A stretch of DNA of 64,000 nucleotides from Sorex araneus (GCF_027595985.1 NC_073306.1:153064919-153128918), one strand, 5' to 3'. Shown: positions 37,476-47,727, counted from the first letter of the stretch. Made by a program: numbers and translations. Notes: generated by a model not told the origin, from the letters alone.

Positions 37476-38155
37476 GAGTTCTCCTAAATTTCCAAGGAAC
37501 TGGCAGAATGTCCTGACCCCACACCAGGCTGTCTTCACCAGGGAACCTCGGAGGGGGGTTGAGTTTCCATTCCTGCCCCAAACAGAACCACAGCAGCCAA
37601 AAGCCTCCAGAACCCAACCGCCGCCATGCTCAAGGCCACTATCCACACGCTCGGACGAGCCTCACCTAAGAGGGAGCCGGCAGAAAAAGCCAGATATGCA
37701 GGACCAGTGACTGATATCTCCAAAGTCCACTCTGCTCGGGACTGCCCCCCCCCACCCCCCGCAGCTCCCCAGTTTTCTAGTAGCCTGGCAGTCACACCCA
37801 AACTATCCCCAGTGCCATGTAATCTTATCATCGGCTAAAATCCAGAGACTCCAAACTAAAGCTCCAGGAAGAGAGCGACAATTTCCTGAGCTTCTGGCTA
37901 CACTTTCGGGCAGCACGTGACCCCTCATACTTTAGCCCACTTACGTACCAAAGGTAGCACACATTTGTTTGGTTTTAACACACTTGCTTGTATTCTCTTA
38001 TATAAGGGCTTAAATGACTCTAGGATGAAATACAACAACCTTCACACACTTCCCTCTTATTGTGGTGGGATGGTGCTCGGTGGTGGGATTAGTGATTGAA
38101 TATTATCTGTAATGAACTGAGAATTTATGAAAATAAAATATAAAAAAATATTTCC
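37476..38155 (+). mobile_element. Probable L1-type 3' region
   Basis: C-rich sequence passes into 'gtggtgggattagtgattga' and 'tgaaaataaaatataaaaaa', ending A-rich like a LINE 3' terminus. No ORF2 sequence is visible, so this is tentative. Confidence 0.4.
37714..37863 (+). repeat. Duplicated 150-base segment, copy 1
   Basis: Nearly identical to 38356-38503. Differences are mainly in a C-run. This copy lies in continuous flanking sequence and looks like the source. Confidence 0.95.
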
Positions 38156-38301
38156 AAGGAACTTAACGCCTATTTTACTTACCTAAGTTGTATTAGGAGA
38201 AAAAAAAAAACCCACCCCAAATCATCACTTTTGTGAAAATGAAAATGAAATATTCATTAATTCCAAATTCAGAGACATACAAATTAGGTAAGTAGGCTCT
38301 T

Positions 38302-38573
38302 TTAATACACCTAGGATATTTGAATTTTTTGCAAAAATGACTATTTTTGCAAAAAATATCTCCAAAGTCCACTCTGCTCGGGACTGCCCCCCCATCCCCC
38401 GCAGCTCCCCAGTTTTCTAGTAGCCTGGCAGTCACACCCAAACTATCCCCAGTGCCATGTAATCTTATCATCGGCTAAAATCCAGAGACTCCAAACTAAA
38501 GCTTGGAGTCTTTAGTTTGGACTAAAAAAAATGACTCTATTTTTGCAAAAAATTCAAATATCCTAAGTATTAA
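38302..38573. repeat. Inverted repeat enclosing the second copy
   Basis: The left arm (38302-38338) and right arm (38539-38573) are reverse complements over about 33 of 37 bases, sharing 'aggatatttgaatttttt' and 'gcaaaaat'. The enclosed part also has a smaller inversion: 'tccaaactaaag' near 38490 and 'ctttagtttgga' near 38510. Confidence 0.9.
38356..38503 (+). repeat. Duplicated 150-base segment, copy 2
   Basis: A copy of 37714-37863 in the same orientation, about 640 bases downstream, inside a hairpin-forming inverted repeat. Confidence 0.95.
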
Positions 38574-38754
38574 AAATGAGAATGTTTAATCATGTACAAG
38601 TTATTTTACAAAGAGACACCTTGACCCCAGAAAATCTCTAAGTATACATCACCACACTGATCAAAAAATAGACCAGATTTTCATGTGGGGCAAGGAAGTG
38701 TCCTTTTAAAATTTAAGCAAACTGGGTGTCTGTCTTGTACCTTGTCAGGTAACA

Positions 38755-39110
38755 ATGTTGGTGGGGGGAGAAAAAAGATCAAACACAGCCCAACACCACA
38801 ACAAAACTCCAGAACAGGATGCTGCTGAATCTCCTCAAGTAGACACCACTGGGCCGGCTGGAAACTCTGGGGTCGTTTCAGACTGGGGACAGGCAGAACC
38901 CCTTCCTGCCCAAAGGCACAGCAGGCTAAAGCTGGACCCAACACTCTCAGACTCGAAACAGCCTAACTACCCAGCTGAACTCCAGTCAGCTGCCATGTCC
39001 CCACACTGTGTCAGCTTCATAGCTCCTGCACAACATGCTGCTGAATCTCCTCAGGTAGACACTGCCGGGCTGAAAACTTTGGGGTCTTCTCAGACTAAAC
39101 GTTTAAAGTT
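38755..39110 (+). repeat. Two-copy direct repeat, about 214-base spacing
   Basis: 'gatgctgctgaatctcctca' near 38818 recurs as 'catgctgctgaatctcctca' near 39032. Each copy is followed by 'gtagacac' and an 'aactttggggtc' variant. Probably internal repeats of an L1-type 3' UTR. Confidence 0.7.
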
Positions 39111-39591
39111 CCCAATCAATACCTATTTATGCTTACCTAAAAAAATAAATAAATCAATCTAGGCCCAATCCATTTCTCAGTTTGGTAGATGTTGTGTGAG
39201 CTTCTAGCAAGACTGATCTTTGGTGAGCATCACATCTAAAAATGTACAGTTATCAGAGTCAGACACATGTGCATCCCTCAAACGTGGCAACGCCATCAAT
39301 ATTGGAACATAATCAAAGAGGGAAAGGGGAGGGAAGAAAAGCCACAAATACTGCCACAAACACTGGATTAAAGACATGAAAATGGTAAAAACTTAGAGTC
39401 AGTAGATTATAATGTAGGAAAATATCTTTGTGACTTAGAGATGTGAAAACTTAAGTTATGGAAATGTAATAAAAATGAATTCAGGCCCATCTCCCTTTTC
39501 CGCCATGCTGACTCACCCACCAGCCCTGCTCTGCCCATTCACAACTAAATCTTGGAGGAGATGCATGCACATCAAGAACTAAAATTAATGG

Positions 39592-39675
39592 TTTCCCGAG
39601 TACCGCCAGGAGTAATTCCTGAGTGCATGAGCCAGGAGTAACCCCTGTGCATCGCCGGGTATGACCCAAAAACAG

Positions 39676-39708
<33 letters not shown>
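39592..39708 (+). mobile_element. Family 1 SINE, 5'-truncated, with TSD and (AAC)n tail
   Basis: Begins in the body. Tail is about ten AAC units. Direct repeats 'aagaactaaaattaatgg' lie at 39574-39591 and 39709-39726. Confidence 0.95.
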
Positions 39709-40361
39709 AAGAACTAAAATTAATGGAAACAATGGTCCCTGTGGCTTCAAACTCTGGGGTACTCTCAGGAGGCAGGCCAAGTAACTGCCCTACCGAAGCC
39801 CTGGTAGTCACAATATTTCCACTGCTGCAGCCATGCCAAGAGCTAAAACTCAACACTTCATGAATATTTTCTGCAGAGATGCCAAACTGAGAATGATTTC
39901 AGGTAGCTCAGTGCCCAGGCTGAGGACTCTAAAATCTCTCGAGTTTTCGATAGACATCCTGGATTTCCAGGGGTCCCGGCAGCCTCATACACATCCCACA
40001 GCCACTGCCACCTCAATTTACTGGTCCAGTTCTACAGATCCTGAAGTCTATGGACTACCGATGAGACAACTCACAATTCCTCAATACTAAAAAATTCCAA
40101 TAGGAGTACACCAAATTTGATGGGAAAGTAACACAGAAGCCAACTAAGCTTTACAAAACAAAAACAAGACAGAAAGCTCAACCAGCAACAAACAGTTTAA
40201 TAAATTACACAATGACTTAACCCTGTGATCAGAAATTACAATTTTCACATAAAAATATTTTTTAAATTATACTTACTGATTTTATGATTGGAGTTTTGTT
40301 ATCTAATCAACTTCAACTTTAGAACTGTATCAACAGTTGTGGCTTCTGTGTACTCAAATTG

Positions 40362-40530
40362 TGGTCAGAATGATACTTCAGTGAGAGGGATGCTTTCCTT
40401 GCATGCTGCTGACCCGGGGTTTGATCTCCAGCATCCCATATGGTCCTCCAAACATCACCAAGAGTAATTTCTGATTGCAGAGCCAGAAGTGACCCCTGAG
40501 GATTGACAGGTGTGGCTGAAAAAACCCTAA
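40362..40530 (+). mobile_element. Family 1 SINE
   Basis: 'gatgctttccttgcatgctg' head, 'catcaccaagagtaatttct' body. Confidence 0.8.
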
Positions 40531-40636
40531 TACAAATTAAAAACAAAGATAAATGTAAAAAAAATTAATAAATTCAGGTTACATTAAAACTATTGACTTC
40601 TGGATTAAACGAAAGACATCTGGAATGAAGCTAAGT

Positions 40637-40715
40637 ATATATGTATATATAATTATATATATACATTATGTGTGTGTGTATATATGTGTATATACACACA
40701 CACATATATACATAC
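40637..40715. repeat. (TA)n/(CA)n compound microsatellite
   Basis: Alternating TATA, TGTG and CACA blocks. The TGTG and CACA blocks can pair as a hairpin. Confidence 0.9.
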
Positions 40716-40839
40716 ACAAACTCAAAGGATAGTAACCTCAATAAAGGAGTCCAAAGTAAAAAATTTATAGGCTTTTAACCACAAGCTAAAGAGACATCAC
40801 ATTGTTCTAATGTTTTGGTAAAAATTATAATGTTGGATA

Positions 40840-41100
40840 ATGCTAAGTATCAGGAGACTGAAAACACTTGTAGGAGTCAGCTCTACTGGTAGAATGAGGA
40901 ACTGGAATAAACTTTCTGGAAGAACAATCTGGCAGCATTCCTTAGCCAAACACTTGTGTAAATTTTATCTTTGATGGCACAAAAGTATGACACACTCTTG
41001 GTATTTCATCACTGTGGCTAACAGGTACAATGTTGTGAGAATATTAAAAGAATACATTTCAAGATGAATGGACTGAAGAGAACACTAAATGAAAAATGAA
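40840..41100 (+). mobile_element. Old L1 ORF2 3' remnant
   Basis: 'actggtagaatgaggaactg' and 'agaacaatctggcagcattc' recall the L1 segment before its 3' end. Confidence 0.4.
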
Positions 41101-42079
41101 AATAAGTAAAATCACACCCCCCCAATCCTAGCATTTAATTTATGCCATTCATTAAGAATGATTTCCAAAACAAAAGACAGTGAACACCTCTAGTTATGCT
41201 AATAAAGTCAGAGGATATGGATTTGTGTCAGTAAAAGTCTTAAGAATTTTAAGGGAGTATTTCTGGCTTCTACACATATATAAAAAAAATTTCTGTTCTC
41301 AGAAATGTTAGCCATTTACTAGAGCTTGTTTTCAGAAAGAATGAAAGATAAAGGCTAGCTATAAGGAAATATGTAAACATGTACTTACTATTTCTATTCT
41401 ATGGAGACAAAATCTCCAAATTATACTTGGGTGATTTGGAAACACTAATCAGAAATGAAGAGTCTGAACTGAGAAGCAAAAAAGGCTATGCTACTAGGGT
41501 CTGAGAGATGGTAGAGGGGCTTAGGTGCTTGCTTGTTTGGTATTCTGATGTTTTTGATGGACATATTTACTTTAAAATCACAATCATGCTAATTAACATA
41601 CCCATAACCTCAGTTAACATTTTGTAACAAAACATATTTTTAAGATTTTTTCCACAATCTCCACATAGCCTAAAAAATTAAGAGTATAAATTGAAAATAC
41701 CTACATAAACAATTACCATTCTTAGAAATACTTTGATGTATCTTGTAAGGGATGTCAAATGCACAGTACAATGAATAAGTTTTACTGAAACATTAACAGA
41801 AGCAATAAAATTCTGCATCGCCTTGAAATATTTTATAGGATCAAAGAGAGTTCAAAGGTAGCGCTAGGTTTGATCACTGGTATAGCATAATCATTCAAGC
41901 ACCACTGGAAGTCCCTAAGAAGCACGGTAGGAGTACCACAGTTAACATTCTTGTGTACTGAGATAAAGCAAACTTTCAGTATACATACTTATTCACTACA
42001 TTGTAACAACCATGTTGTATATTAGGTCTCCAGAACTTACAAACACTTCACCATGTTCTTCGGCTACAGGGAACTATCA

Positions 42080-42720
42080 TTCTATTCTTAGCAATTGAGC
42101 TTGACTCTTTCGGACTCCACATGTAAGTAAGATCCTAAACATTTCTATTTCTCTGAATGGCTTACTTCATTTAGCAGAATTTTCTTCTTTCCCTAAGACT
42201 GAATACTTGATCATATCTATACACGAGACACACACACATCTTAATCTTTCACCCACCCAGACAGGTTGTTTCTCTATTGGGACCATTGTGAATTATGCTG
42301 TAACAATCACTGAAGCACAACTATCAACTGTATCTTTGAGATAAAGCTTTAATTTTCTTTAAATATCTACCCAGAAATGGGATTGGTGGACCATACTTTA
42401 TCTTCATTTTTTGTGGAAAAATGAAGATCCTAACTTTCACTATATAGTTCTATCTACTTACAGTCTCATTAATACCTACTAAGATTTCCTTTCCTCTACA
42501 TCTTTGCAAACACTTATCTTTTAACATGTTTAACTCTTTGATGAGTCATTTGAAAAACTTGATGAGTCATTCGAAAAATGACTCATTTGCTAGTCTTGCT
42601 AATGTCGTCTGAGTTTCTTACGTATTTTGAACAGTATTAACATTTTTGGTGTTCTGGTATTTGGTGTGCAACTATACCTTCCCATTCCAAAAAACTCTTT
42701 AATTGGCAATTTTAATCTTT
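42080..42720 (-). mobile_element. L1 ORF2 3' remnant, antisense
   Basis: In antisense L1 order: 'gaccattgtgaattatgctg', 'ctacccagaaatgggattgg', 'ctacatctttgcaaacactt'. About 600 bases of old L1. Confidence 0.7.
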
Positions 42721-42846
42721 AAAATTGCTTGTAATAAAAATTACTTGTAATCTATTATCTTTAAAATTTCCCCCAATTTATTAAGTTTGAAAATATACTG
42801 AGCTAAACATACTATTAAGCCTAAATTAAGCTAACCAAAATAGTTA

Positions 42847-42865
42847 TGGCGACCTCTGGTGGCCA
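42847..42865 (-). promoter_or_regulatory. CTCF-like motif
   Basis: The minus strand reads TGGCCACCAGAGGTCGCCA, close to the CTCF core CCACCAGGGGGCGC with two differences. It stands in an otherwise AT-rich stretch between DCAF16 and its promoter. This is a motif match only. Confidence 0.3.
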
Positions 42866-42976
42866 TATACAATTTTCTTTCTGTATTTTATTTGGCCCAA
42901 TTATTTATGAGGTAAACCAGCCAAATAAAATAAAGGAAAAAAAAATATATATGTAGTAAAGGAAATAATAGTTATA

Positions 42977-43145
42977 GACTTCACAATCCATCTAAGCCAC
43001 AAAGGTAGCAGGCACTGAAAGCAAAGGGATGAGAAACTAAAGTTCACAAAGTGAGGAAACAGACTTCACAGTCCAACTAAGCACCAAAGGCAGCATGCAC
43101 TATAAAGGGGATGAGCAATCAATATTCACAAAGAGAACTAGGAAA
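42977..43145. repeat. Two-copy tandem duplication, 85-base unit
   Basis: The two units both begin 'gacttcaca', contain 'caaagg' and 'gcactg/gcacta', and end 'attcacaaag' or 'gttcacaaag'. They have diverged visibly, so the duplication is old. Confidence 0.8.
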
Positions 43146-43504
43146 TATTAGCTTGCTTTATCTCTTAATTTACCAGCTGATATTCTATGAAAACAAATGA
43201 TATATACAATGGCTCTCAAAAAATAACAGCTTTGCACTGTCCATACAAAGCTCACTGCTGGGCGTCTGTCACGCCGAAAGGCAGAGCCTCAGAGCAGTGT
43301 GACCAGTAAGCAGGTGTCTTAGAAACGCAGCTGAGTGCTACAGAGCAAGGGACAGTCAGCGGGGTAACAGGCTACTCAACCTGTGTCCCTTCATTTGCAC
43401 TCTTGACCCAGCAAGGGGCTGGAACAGTCTCCATCCTCCGGGACTTGAACCCTCTCCAGCTCCCGGCACGCTGACAGGGAAGCTTGTTCTGGCCACCAAG
43501 TGTG

Positions 43505-43600
43505 TGTCCCCCACACTTTTGTTCCGTTCGTTTCGGGGTCATACCTAGCTGCGTTCAGGGGGCCGGCTGTGGTGCCAGGGACTGGGAACCCCAAGTTCAT
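43505..43600 (-). mobile_element. SINE fragment, antisense
   Basis: 'tttcggggtcatacctagct' resembles a family 1 3' end. Weak. Confidence 0.4.
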
Positions 43601-44099
43601 CTCCTGCTCCTAAAAGAGGAAGCCTCAGTTTACCCTTGCCAGCTGCTGTGAGCAGTCCGGTGTTTGGCTGGCCCGTTCTGCATTTTTCACTTCCTGCAAA
43701 TTCCTGGGTTTTTTTTTTTCTTTCTGATAAACAGAGAGTTAACAATTGTTTATCATAAAAACCTGCCCTAGCGCTCAGGCTCACAGGAAAACTAAGATAA
43801 TGGACAATACCTGAGGCCGATGGCCAGAGACTCAAATCAGCCAGATTTGAGTCAAATCCACCCGACAGATTCCCTTGTATTAGTTGTCGATGGGTAAGAG
43901 ATGCAAGGGACCTTTACAACGGCCTACAGAAAATTTTAATTTTCTTTTAACTTAGTCCTATACTAAGTTCCTCCCACATGGAGAGATCCTTTTCCTTTCT
44001 CTTATCCTTTCCAATGAAGTTTTGTACTTTCCAGCTCGGAGTCTGGGCACCTTTATTAACTCAATATTTTCATTCCTGAAAATACTGAAGAACTTTTGG

Positions 44100-44270
44100 A
44101 CCGGAGTGATAATACAACGGGAAGGGCATTTTGCCTTGCACGCGGCCGAACCCGGGTTCGATCCCCGACATCCCATATGGTCCCCGGAGCAGCACCGTCA
44201 GGAGTAGCCCCTGAGCATTGCCGGGTGTGGCCCAAAAAGCAAAAAAGCAAAAAAAATAAATAAATAAAGT
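44100..44270 (+). mobile_element. Family 1 SINE, well preserved
   Basis: 'ggaccggagtgataatacaa' head, 'gcattgccgggtgtggccca' and an AAAT tail. It borders the shared CpG island. Confidence 0.93.
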
Positions 44271-44952
44271 ACTGAAGAACCTGGGTATGGGGAGCAAACA
44301 GACCCGTCGCAGGCGCTGCTTCTGCACCTTCTGCATCACCTGCAGCATCAGCATCACTCCAACCTCCACTTCCGGCCTCCGAGGCTCCCCCCGCAGGCTT
44401 CAGGCCCGAGCTCCGCGCCGGGTCCCCGGCTCCAGAGGCGGCAGAAGCCGGTGCCTGCCCGAACCCCGGGCCCCCCGCTTCTGAAACTCGACCCTGCACA
44501 CTTTCGCGGGGCCCCAACAGTGCAGCCAAGAGCCTCGCACGCCCCGACGCCGGCTCGGCCCCGCCCCGTGTGGTGCCCCCAAACGCCAAGGGAACAAGCC
44601 AACCCAGCGCGCTCCTTTTCCGCTCTCGCTTCTCTCTCGGACCCCGAGCCGCTCGGCGCCGCCACGCGCGCCTCAGGAGTTCGCGGGGAGGTGGGCGGAG
44701 ACGGCCCCGCGGCTCTCCCCGCGCGCCCCCCGTCGCCGACGGCTCGAGAAACGCCCGGAACTCGGCGCTCCGGCCCGCCCGGCCCGCGGCCCAGCGCGCC
44801 CCGCTCCCCTTCCCCGGGACCGGGCACTCCTCCCCTCGGCGGGGCCCCAGGGGTCCCCCGGACACGCGGCGCCCCTGCTCCCGCGCGCGTCAGAGAGCCT
44901 GCTCCGGCTCGCCGCCACAACACCGTTTCGCGCGCCTTCTCCGATGACACCG

Positions 44953-45006
44953 CCCCTTCCGGTCGCGTCAAGGCCCGCCCCCTCCCGGCGGAAGCCACTT
45001 CCGACT
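44953..45006. promoter_or_regulatory. Cluster of ETS-type sites
   Basis: There are three GGAA/TTCC cores with ETS flanks: CTTCCGG near 44956, GGCGGAAG near 44987 and CACTTCCG near 44997. The last two face each other. Such clusters are typical of bidirectional housekeeping promoters. Confidence 0.5.
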
Positions 45007-45030
45007 CGGAAAACGCGAGGGAAGTGCAGG

Positions 45031-45040
45031 GCGCATGCGC
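45031..45040. promoter_or_regulatory. NRF1 palindrome
   Basis: GCGCATGCGC is a perfect match to the NRF1 core and is palindromic, so it could serve both DCAF16 and NCAPG. Confidence 0.6.
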
Positions 45041-45159
45041 CGAGGCCGAGTGGGCGGGGGGTGGGAAGAGAGAGAGGGAGGGAGGGAGAGTGGGCGAGTG
45101 GGCGTTCCCTAGTCCTGCTCTCGCCTCCGGACGCCGTGGCGGCTGTCTCGCGGTATTTG

Positions 45160-45181
45160 TTTTCCCGCGGGAGTTTTTGAA
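45160..45181 (+). promoter_or_regulatory. NCAPG: E2F/CDE-CHR tandem of the NCAPG promoter
   Basis: TTTTCCCGCGGG is an E2F-like site. Its GCGGG end is followed by the four bases AGTT and then the CHR hexamer TTTGAA (45176-45181). Exactly four bases between CDE and CHR is the spacing described for DREAM-repressed G2/M genes. It sits about 140 bases upstream of the NCAPG ATG, near the likely start site. Confidence 0.65.
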
Positions 45182-45317
45182 CGTCGTGGTGGCGGTAACC
45201 ACGCCCCGAGCCGACTCCGCGCCTGGCTGCCGGGGCGCAGAGCCGGGAGCTGCCGGAGACTCGGGGGTGTCAGGGGCGCCGAGCGGACGGGTTGCGGCCT
45301 CGCGGGCTCCCGGCGCC

Positions 45318-45428
45318 ATGGGGGTGGAGAAGCGGCTGCTGACGATCCCCGAGGCCCTGCAGCTGGCGCAGCAGCCGCACCAGAACCAGGCGAAGCTGGT
45401 GGTGACGCTGAGCCGCACCTACGGCACG
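45318..45428 (+). CDS. NCAPG: NCAPG coding exon 1
   Basis: NCAPG (CAP-G) is the HEAT-repeat subunit of condensin I. With the kleisin CAP-H it forms the DNA-gripping part of the complex that loads on chromosomes after nuclear envelope breakdown and compacts them in mitosis. This exon encodes 37 residues starting MGVEKRLLTIPEALQLAQQP and continuing HQNQAKLVV, which is near-identical to mammalian NCAPG. The ATG has a GCGCC context and is the only one with homology. The exon ends in phase 0 at a GTAGGG donor. The 11 coding exons in the window give 549 codons, roughly half of the human protein of about 1,015 residues. The C-terminal Cnd3 domain is outside. Confidence 0.96.
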
Positions 45429-46223
45429 GTAGGGCCCGGCCCTCCGCGGCGTGCTCCTGGCCTTCCCCGGACCCCCCGGACCCCGGGGCGGCCCGGCCTC
45501 CCCTCGTCCCAGGAGGTCGCGGGCGCGGACCGTTATCTCCGTGGGCGGGCGGCCTGGGCGGGAAGCGGGCTGCCCGGGGCCCCTGTCCGCGGCTGGAGCC
45601 ACACCGCTCCTGTCCGCGTCTGCCCGGCGCGCGGCGGCAGGGAGCCGGCGACGGCGGCCCCGGAGCCAGTGAGCCTGGCCGCTTCCGGAAACGTTCCCGA
45701 GGCCGGGGCTTGGCGAGTGCTGCGGGTCCGGCCACGGAAGGCAGGAGAGTCACTGTTGATCTTGTGAAGGGGAGGTTGAAAGGAAAGAGTAACAAGTTTC
45801 GGGTTTTCTTTTTGTTTGAAGGTTGTTTTCTAGCCGATTTAACTGTGTACACCCAACTCCCGCAAAAGGGCCCCAGAGCCCATCCGGGACTGCAGACAGG
45901 AGCAATGCGCTGGGGTCCCAAAGGGGTGATGGTTAACGAGGACTCAGTGCTGGCTTCATGCTCCTGCTGTAACCGCTTTCCTCCCTCTCGCTCCTGTGAC
46001 AACGCTATCTTTGCTGCACCTGCCTGCATTTACCGAGCACCGGGATCTGGGCTCAGGTGGTGTAAACACATTTTGCAGGTGCTTACGCGGGTGCTTGGGG
46101 CACCAGGATGAGGTTTATCCCTAACGAAAGACCTGGGCTTCTGCTTGTAGTGCTGTGAGGCAGTGCCTCTTGCCTAGCAGGACAGCTGGTGGCAATCAAG
46201 ACTCCTCCAAGTCCAATTACAAT

Positions 46224-46345
46224 TTTTCAGCACTGTTGTCCCGTTGTTCATCTCTTTGCTCGAGTGGGCACCAGTAACGTCTCCATGGTGAGACTTCTTG
46301 TTACTGTTTTGGCATATCGAATACGCCATAGGTAGCTTTGCCAAT
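46224..46345 (-). mobile_element. Family 2 SINE, antisense, 3' half
   Basis: 'ttgtcccgttgttcatctct' to 'cgccataggtagctttgcca'. Confidence 0.9.
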
Positions 46346-46372
46346 TATTATTATTATTATTATTATTATTTT
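46346..46372. repeat. (TTA)n microsatellite
   Basis: Nine units directly adjoining a truncated family 2 SINE. Confidence 0.9.
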
Positions 46373-46692
46373 GTTTTGGTCTCCAGTGGTCATTTGATCG
46401 GGAAGCCACAATAATCTGGGATTGTCAGTGAAATAAGCGTGTTTTTAGCTACAAGACCCCTAACCCAGGGGTCTTGGATGTGACCAGAGACACCTTTTTC
46501 ACTCCCCAAACTCACTTTCTCGGGAGTGCAATTTCTCGGGCTCTTTGCTTTTTGATGGTTTGAATAAAAATGAGTTTGCTGCAGGTGGTTTTGGGTGATG
46601 GCTTGCCAACAGCTATCAGGTGTGGGGAAATGATGCACATCTAGGATCTTATGTTTGTGAAGGGTTTTTGTTTGTTTTTGTTGGTCTTTCAG

Positions 46693-46893
46693 ATGGAGAA
46701 CAAAACAGTTTTTCACGAAGAGTTTATTCATTACCTGAAGTATGCTATGGTGGTCTATAGACGAGAACCAGCTGTGGAGAGGGTGATAGATTTTGCAGCC
46801 AAATTTGTTACTTCATTTCACCAGTCTGATGTGGAAGATGAGGAAGAGGAAGATGGAGGCATTTTAAATTATTTGTTTAATTTTCTCTTGAAG
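46693..46893 (+). CDS. NCAPG: NCAPG coding exon 2
   Basis: The exon encodes 67 residues from MENKTVFHEEFIHYLKY, with REPAVERVIDFAAKFVTSFH, to NYLFNFLLK. It covers early HEAT repeats and an acidic patch QSDVEDEEEEDGG that is one residue shorter than human as recalled. It follows a TTTCAG acceptor and precedes GTATTA. Both ends are phase 0. Confidence 0.95.
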
Positions 46894-47261
46894 GTATTAT
46901 GGAAATAACACCTTTGTTCTGTTGTAGGAAGTTTCACTACGCTAGGGGCCATTGGAGTTTGTGTGTTTTAGGGAAAAATATCAGTCATAGAGAAAATTAG
47001 TGCATCAGTCTGCCTTTTAAAGGAATTGCTAGCACTGACATTAAGATTAAAAGGTGTATTTTTCCGGTTTTTCTTTCTGGTTCAATTATTTTTTAAAAAT
47101 CCTAAATGTGTATATTTACAAGTAATAAAGCATTGCATGTTAACAAATATTTTAAAAGCCAGTCTTTTTAAAGCATATCTTTTAAAATATGTTATTTTAA
47201 GTGACCTCTCTAAACCATTTATCATACATTTATTTTAAATGGAATTTGCATCTACAATTAA

Positions 47262-47418
47262 TTATTTTTTGTTTTGGGGGGCCATACCCTGTGATACTCA
47301 GACTCTGCACTCAGGAATCACTCCTGACACAGGGGGCCATACTGGATGCTGGGTATTGAACTTGGGTTGGGCTCTTGCAAGGCAAGCACCTTATCTGCTG
47401 TGCTATTGCTCCAGCCCC
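47262..47418 (-). mobile_element. Family 1 SINE, antisense
   Basis: 'ggggggccataccctgtgat' to 'gctattgctccagcccc'. Confidence 0.85.
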
Positions 47419-47530
47419 TGTACCTATAATTTAGTAATGTATAGTTGGAGACTGTGATGTATGTTTAGTGTGTATGTGGTCCGAGGTAGCATAGTTAAGT
47501 CATGAGTTACTGTTAGAATCTCTTGAATCC

Positions 47531-47699
47531 TGGGCTGGAGGATAGCACAGCGGGTAGGGTGTTTGCCTTGCACGAAGCTGAAGCGGGTTCTAGTCCCAGC
47601 GTCCCATATGGTCCCCTGAGTACCGCCAGGAGTAATTCCTGAGTGCAGAGCCAGGCGTGATCCCTGTGCATCGCCAGGTATGACCCAAAAAGCAAAAAG
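47531..47699 (+). mobile_element. Family 1 SINE
   Basis: 'gggctggaggatagcacagc' to 'gtatgacccaaaaagcaaaa'. Confidence 0.92.
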
Positions 47700-47727
47700 G
47701 AATGTCTTGAATCCTTTATTTTGGGCG

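Larger units (their letters stand above)
35058..44900 (-). other. DCAF16: DCAF16 upstream transcribed region (5' UTR exons and intron)
   Basis: In human the DCAF16 transcript starts at the shared promoter with NCAPG and reaches the coding exon after non-coding 5' exons (recalled). This stretch should therefore be intron with small UTR exons that I cannot place. It contains SINEs, L1 remnants, a duplicated 150-base segment, a hairpin and microsatellites. About 35100-36080, 36730-37150, 40720-40840, 41100-42080 and 43150-43900 hold nothing else I can identify. Confidence 0.5.
44380..45740. promoter_or_regulatory. CpG island: head-to-head DCAF16/NCAPG promoter
   Basis: This CpG-dense stretch lies directly upstream of NCAPG and at the expected 5' end of DCAF16, which is transcribed the other way. 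In human the two transcripts start within a few hundred bases of each other (recalled). It has ETS-type CTTCCGG/CGGAAG cores, an NRF1 palindrome, GC boxes, and an E2F/CDE-CHR tandem. No TATA box is evident. Long open frames here on both strands are composition artefacts. Confidence 0.85.
45429..46692 (+). other. NCAPG: NCAPG intron 1
   Basis: The left half is CpG-island sequence. Then come a family 2 SINE fragment (46224-46345) and a (TTA)n tract. The rest is unique with nothing recognised. Confidence 0.85.

Noticed and set aside
37719-38471. Pair of frames beginning MIRLHGTGDSLGVTARLLEN as a gene family
   Set aside because: The identical peptides come from the duplicated 150-base segment. 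The frames diverge outside it and have no homology.
44451-45767. 438-codon plus-strand and 354- and 306-codon minus-strand open frames over the NCAPG CpG island
   Set aside because: They are Pro/Ala/Arg/Gly-rich composition artefacts of GC-rich sequence. Only the NCAPG exon 1 frame inside matches a known protein and ends at a splice donor.
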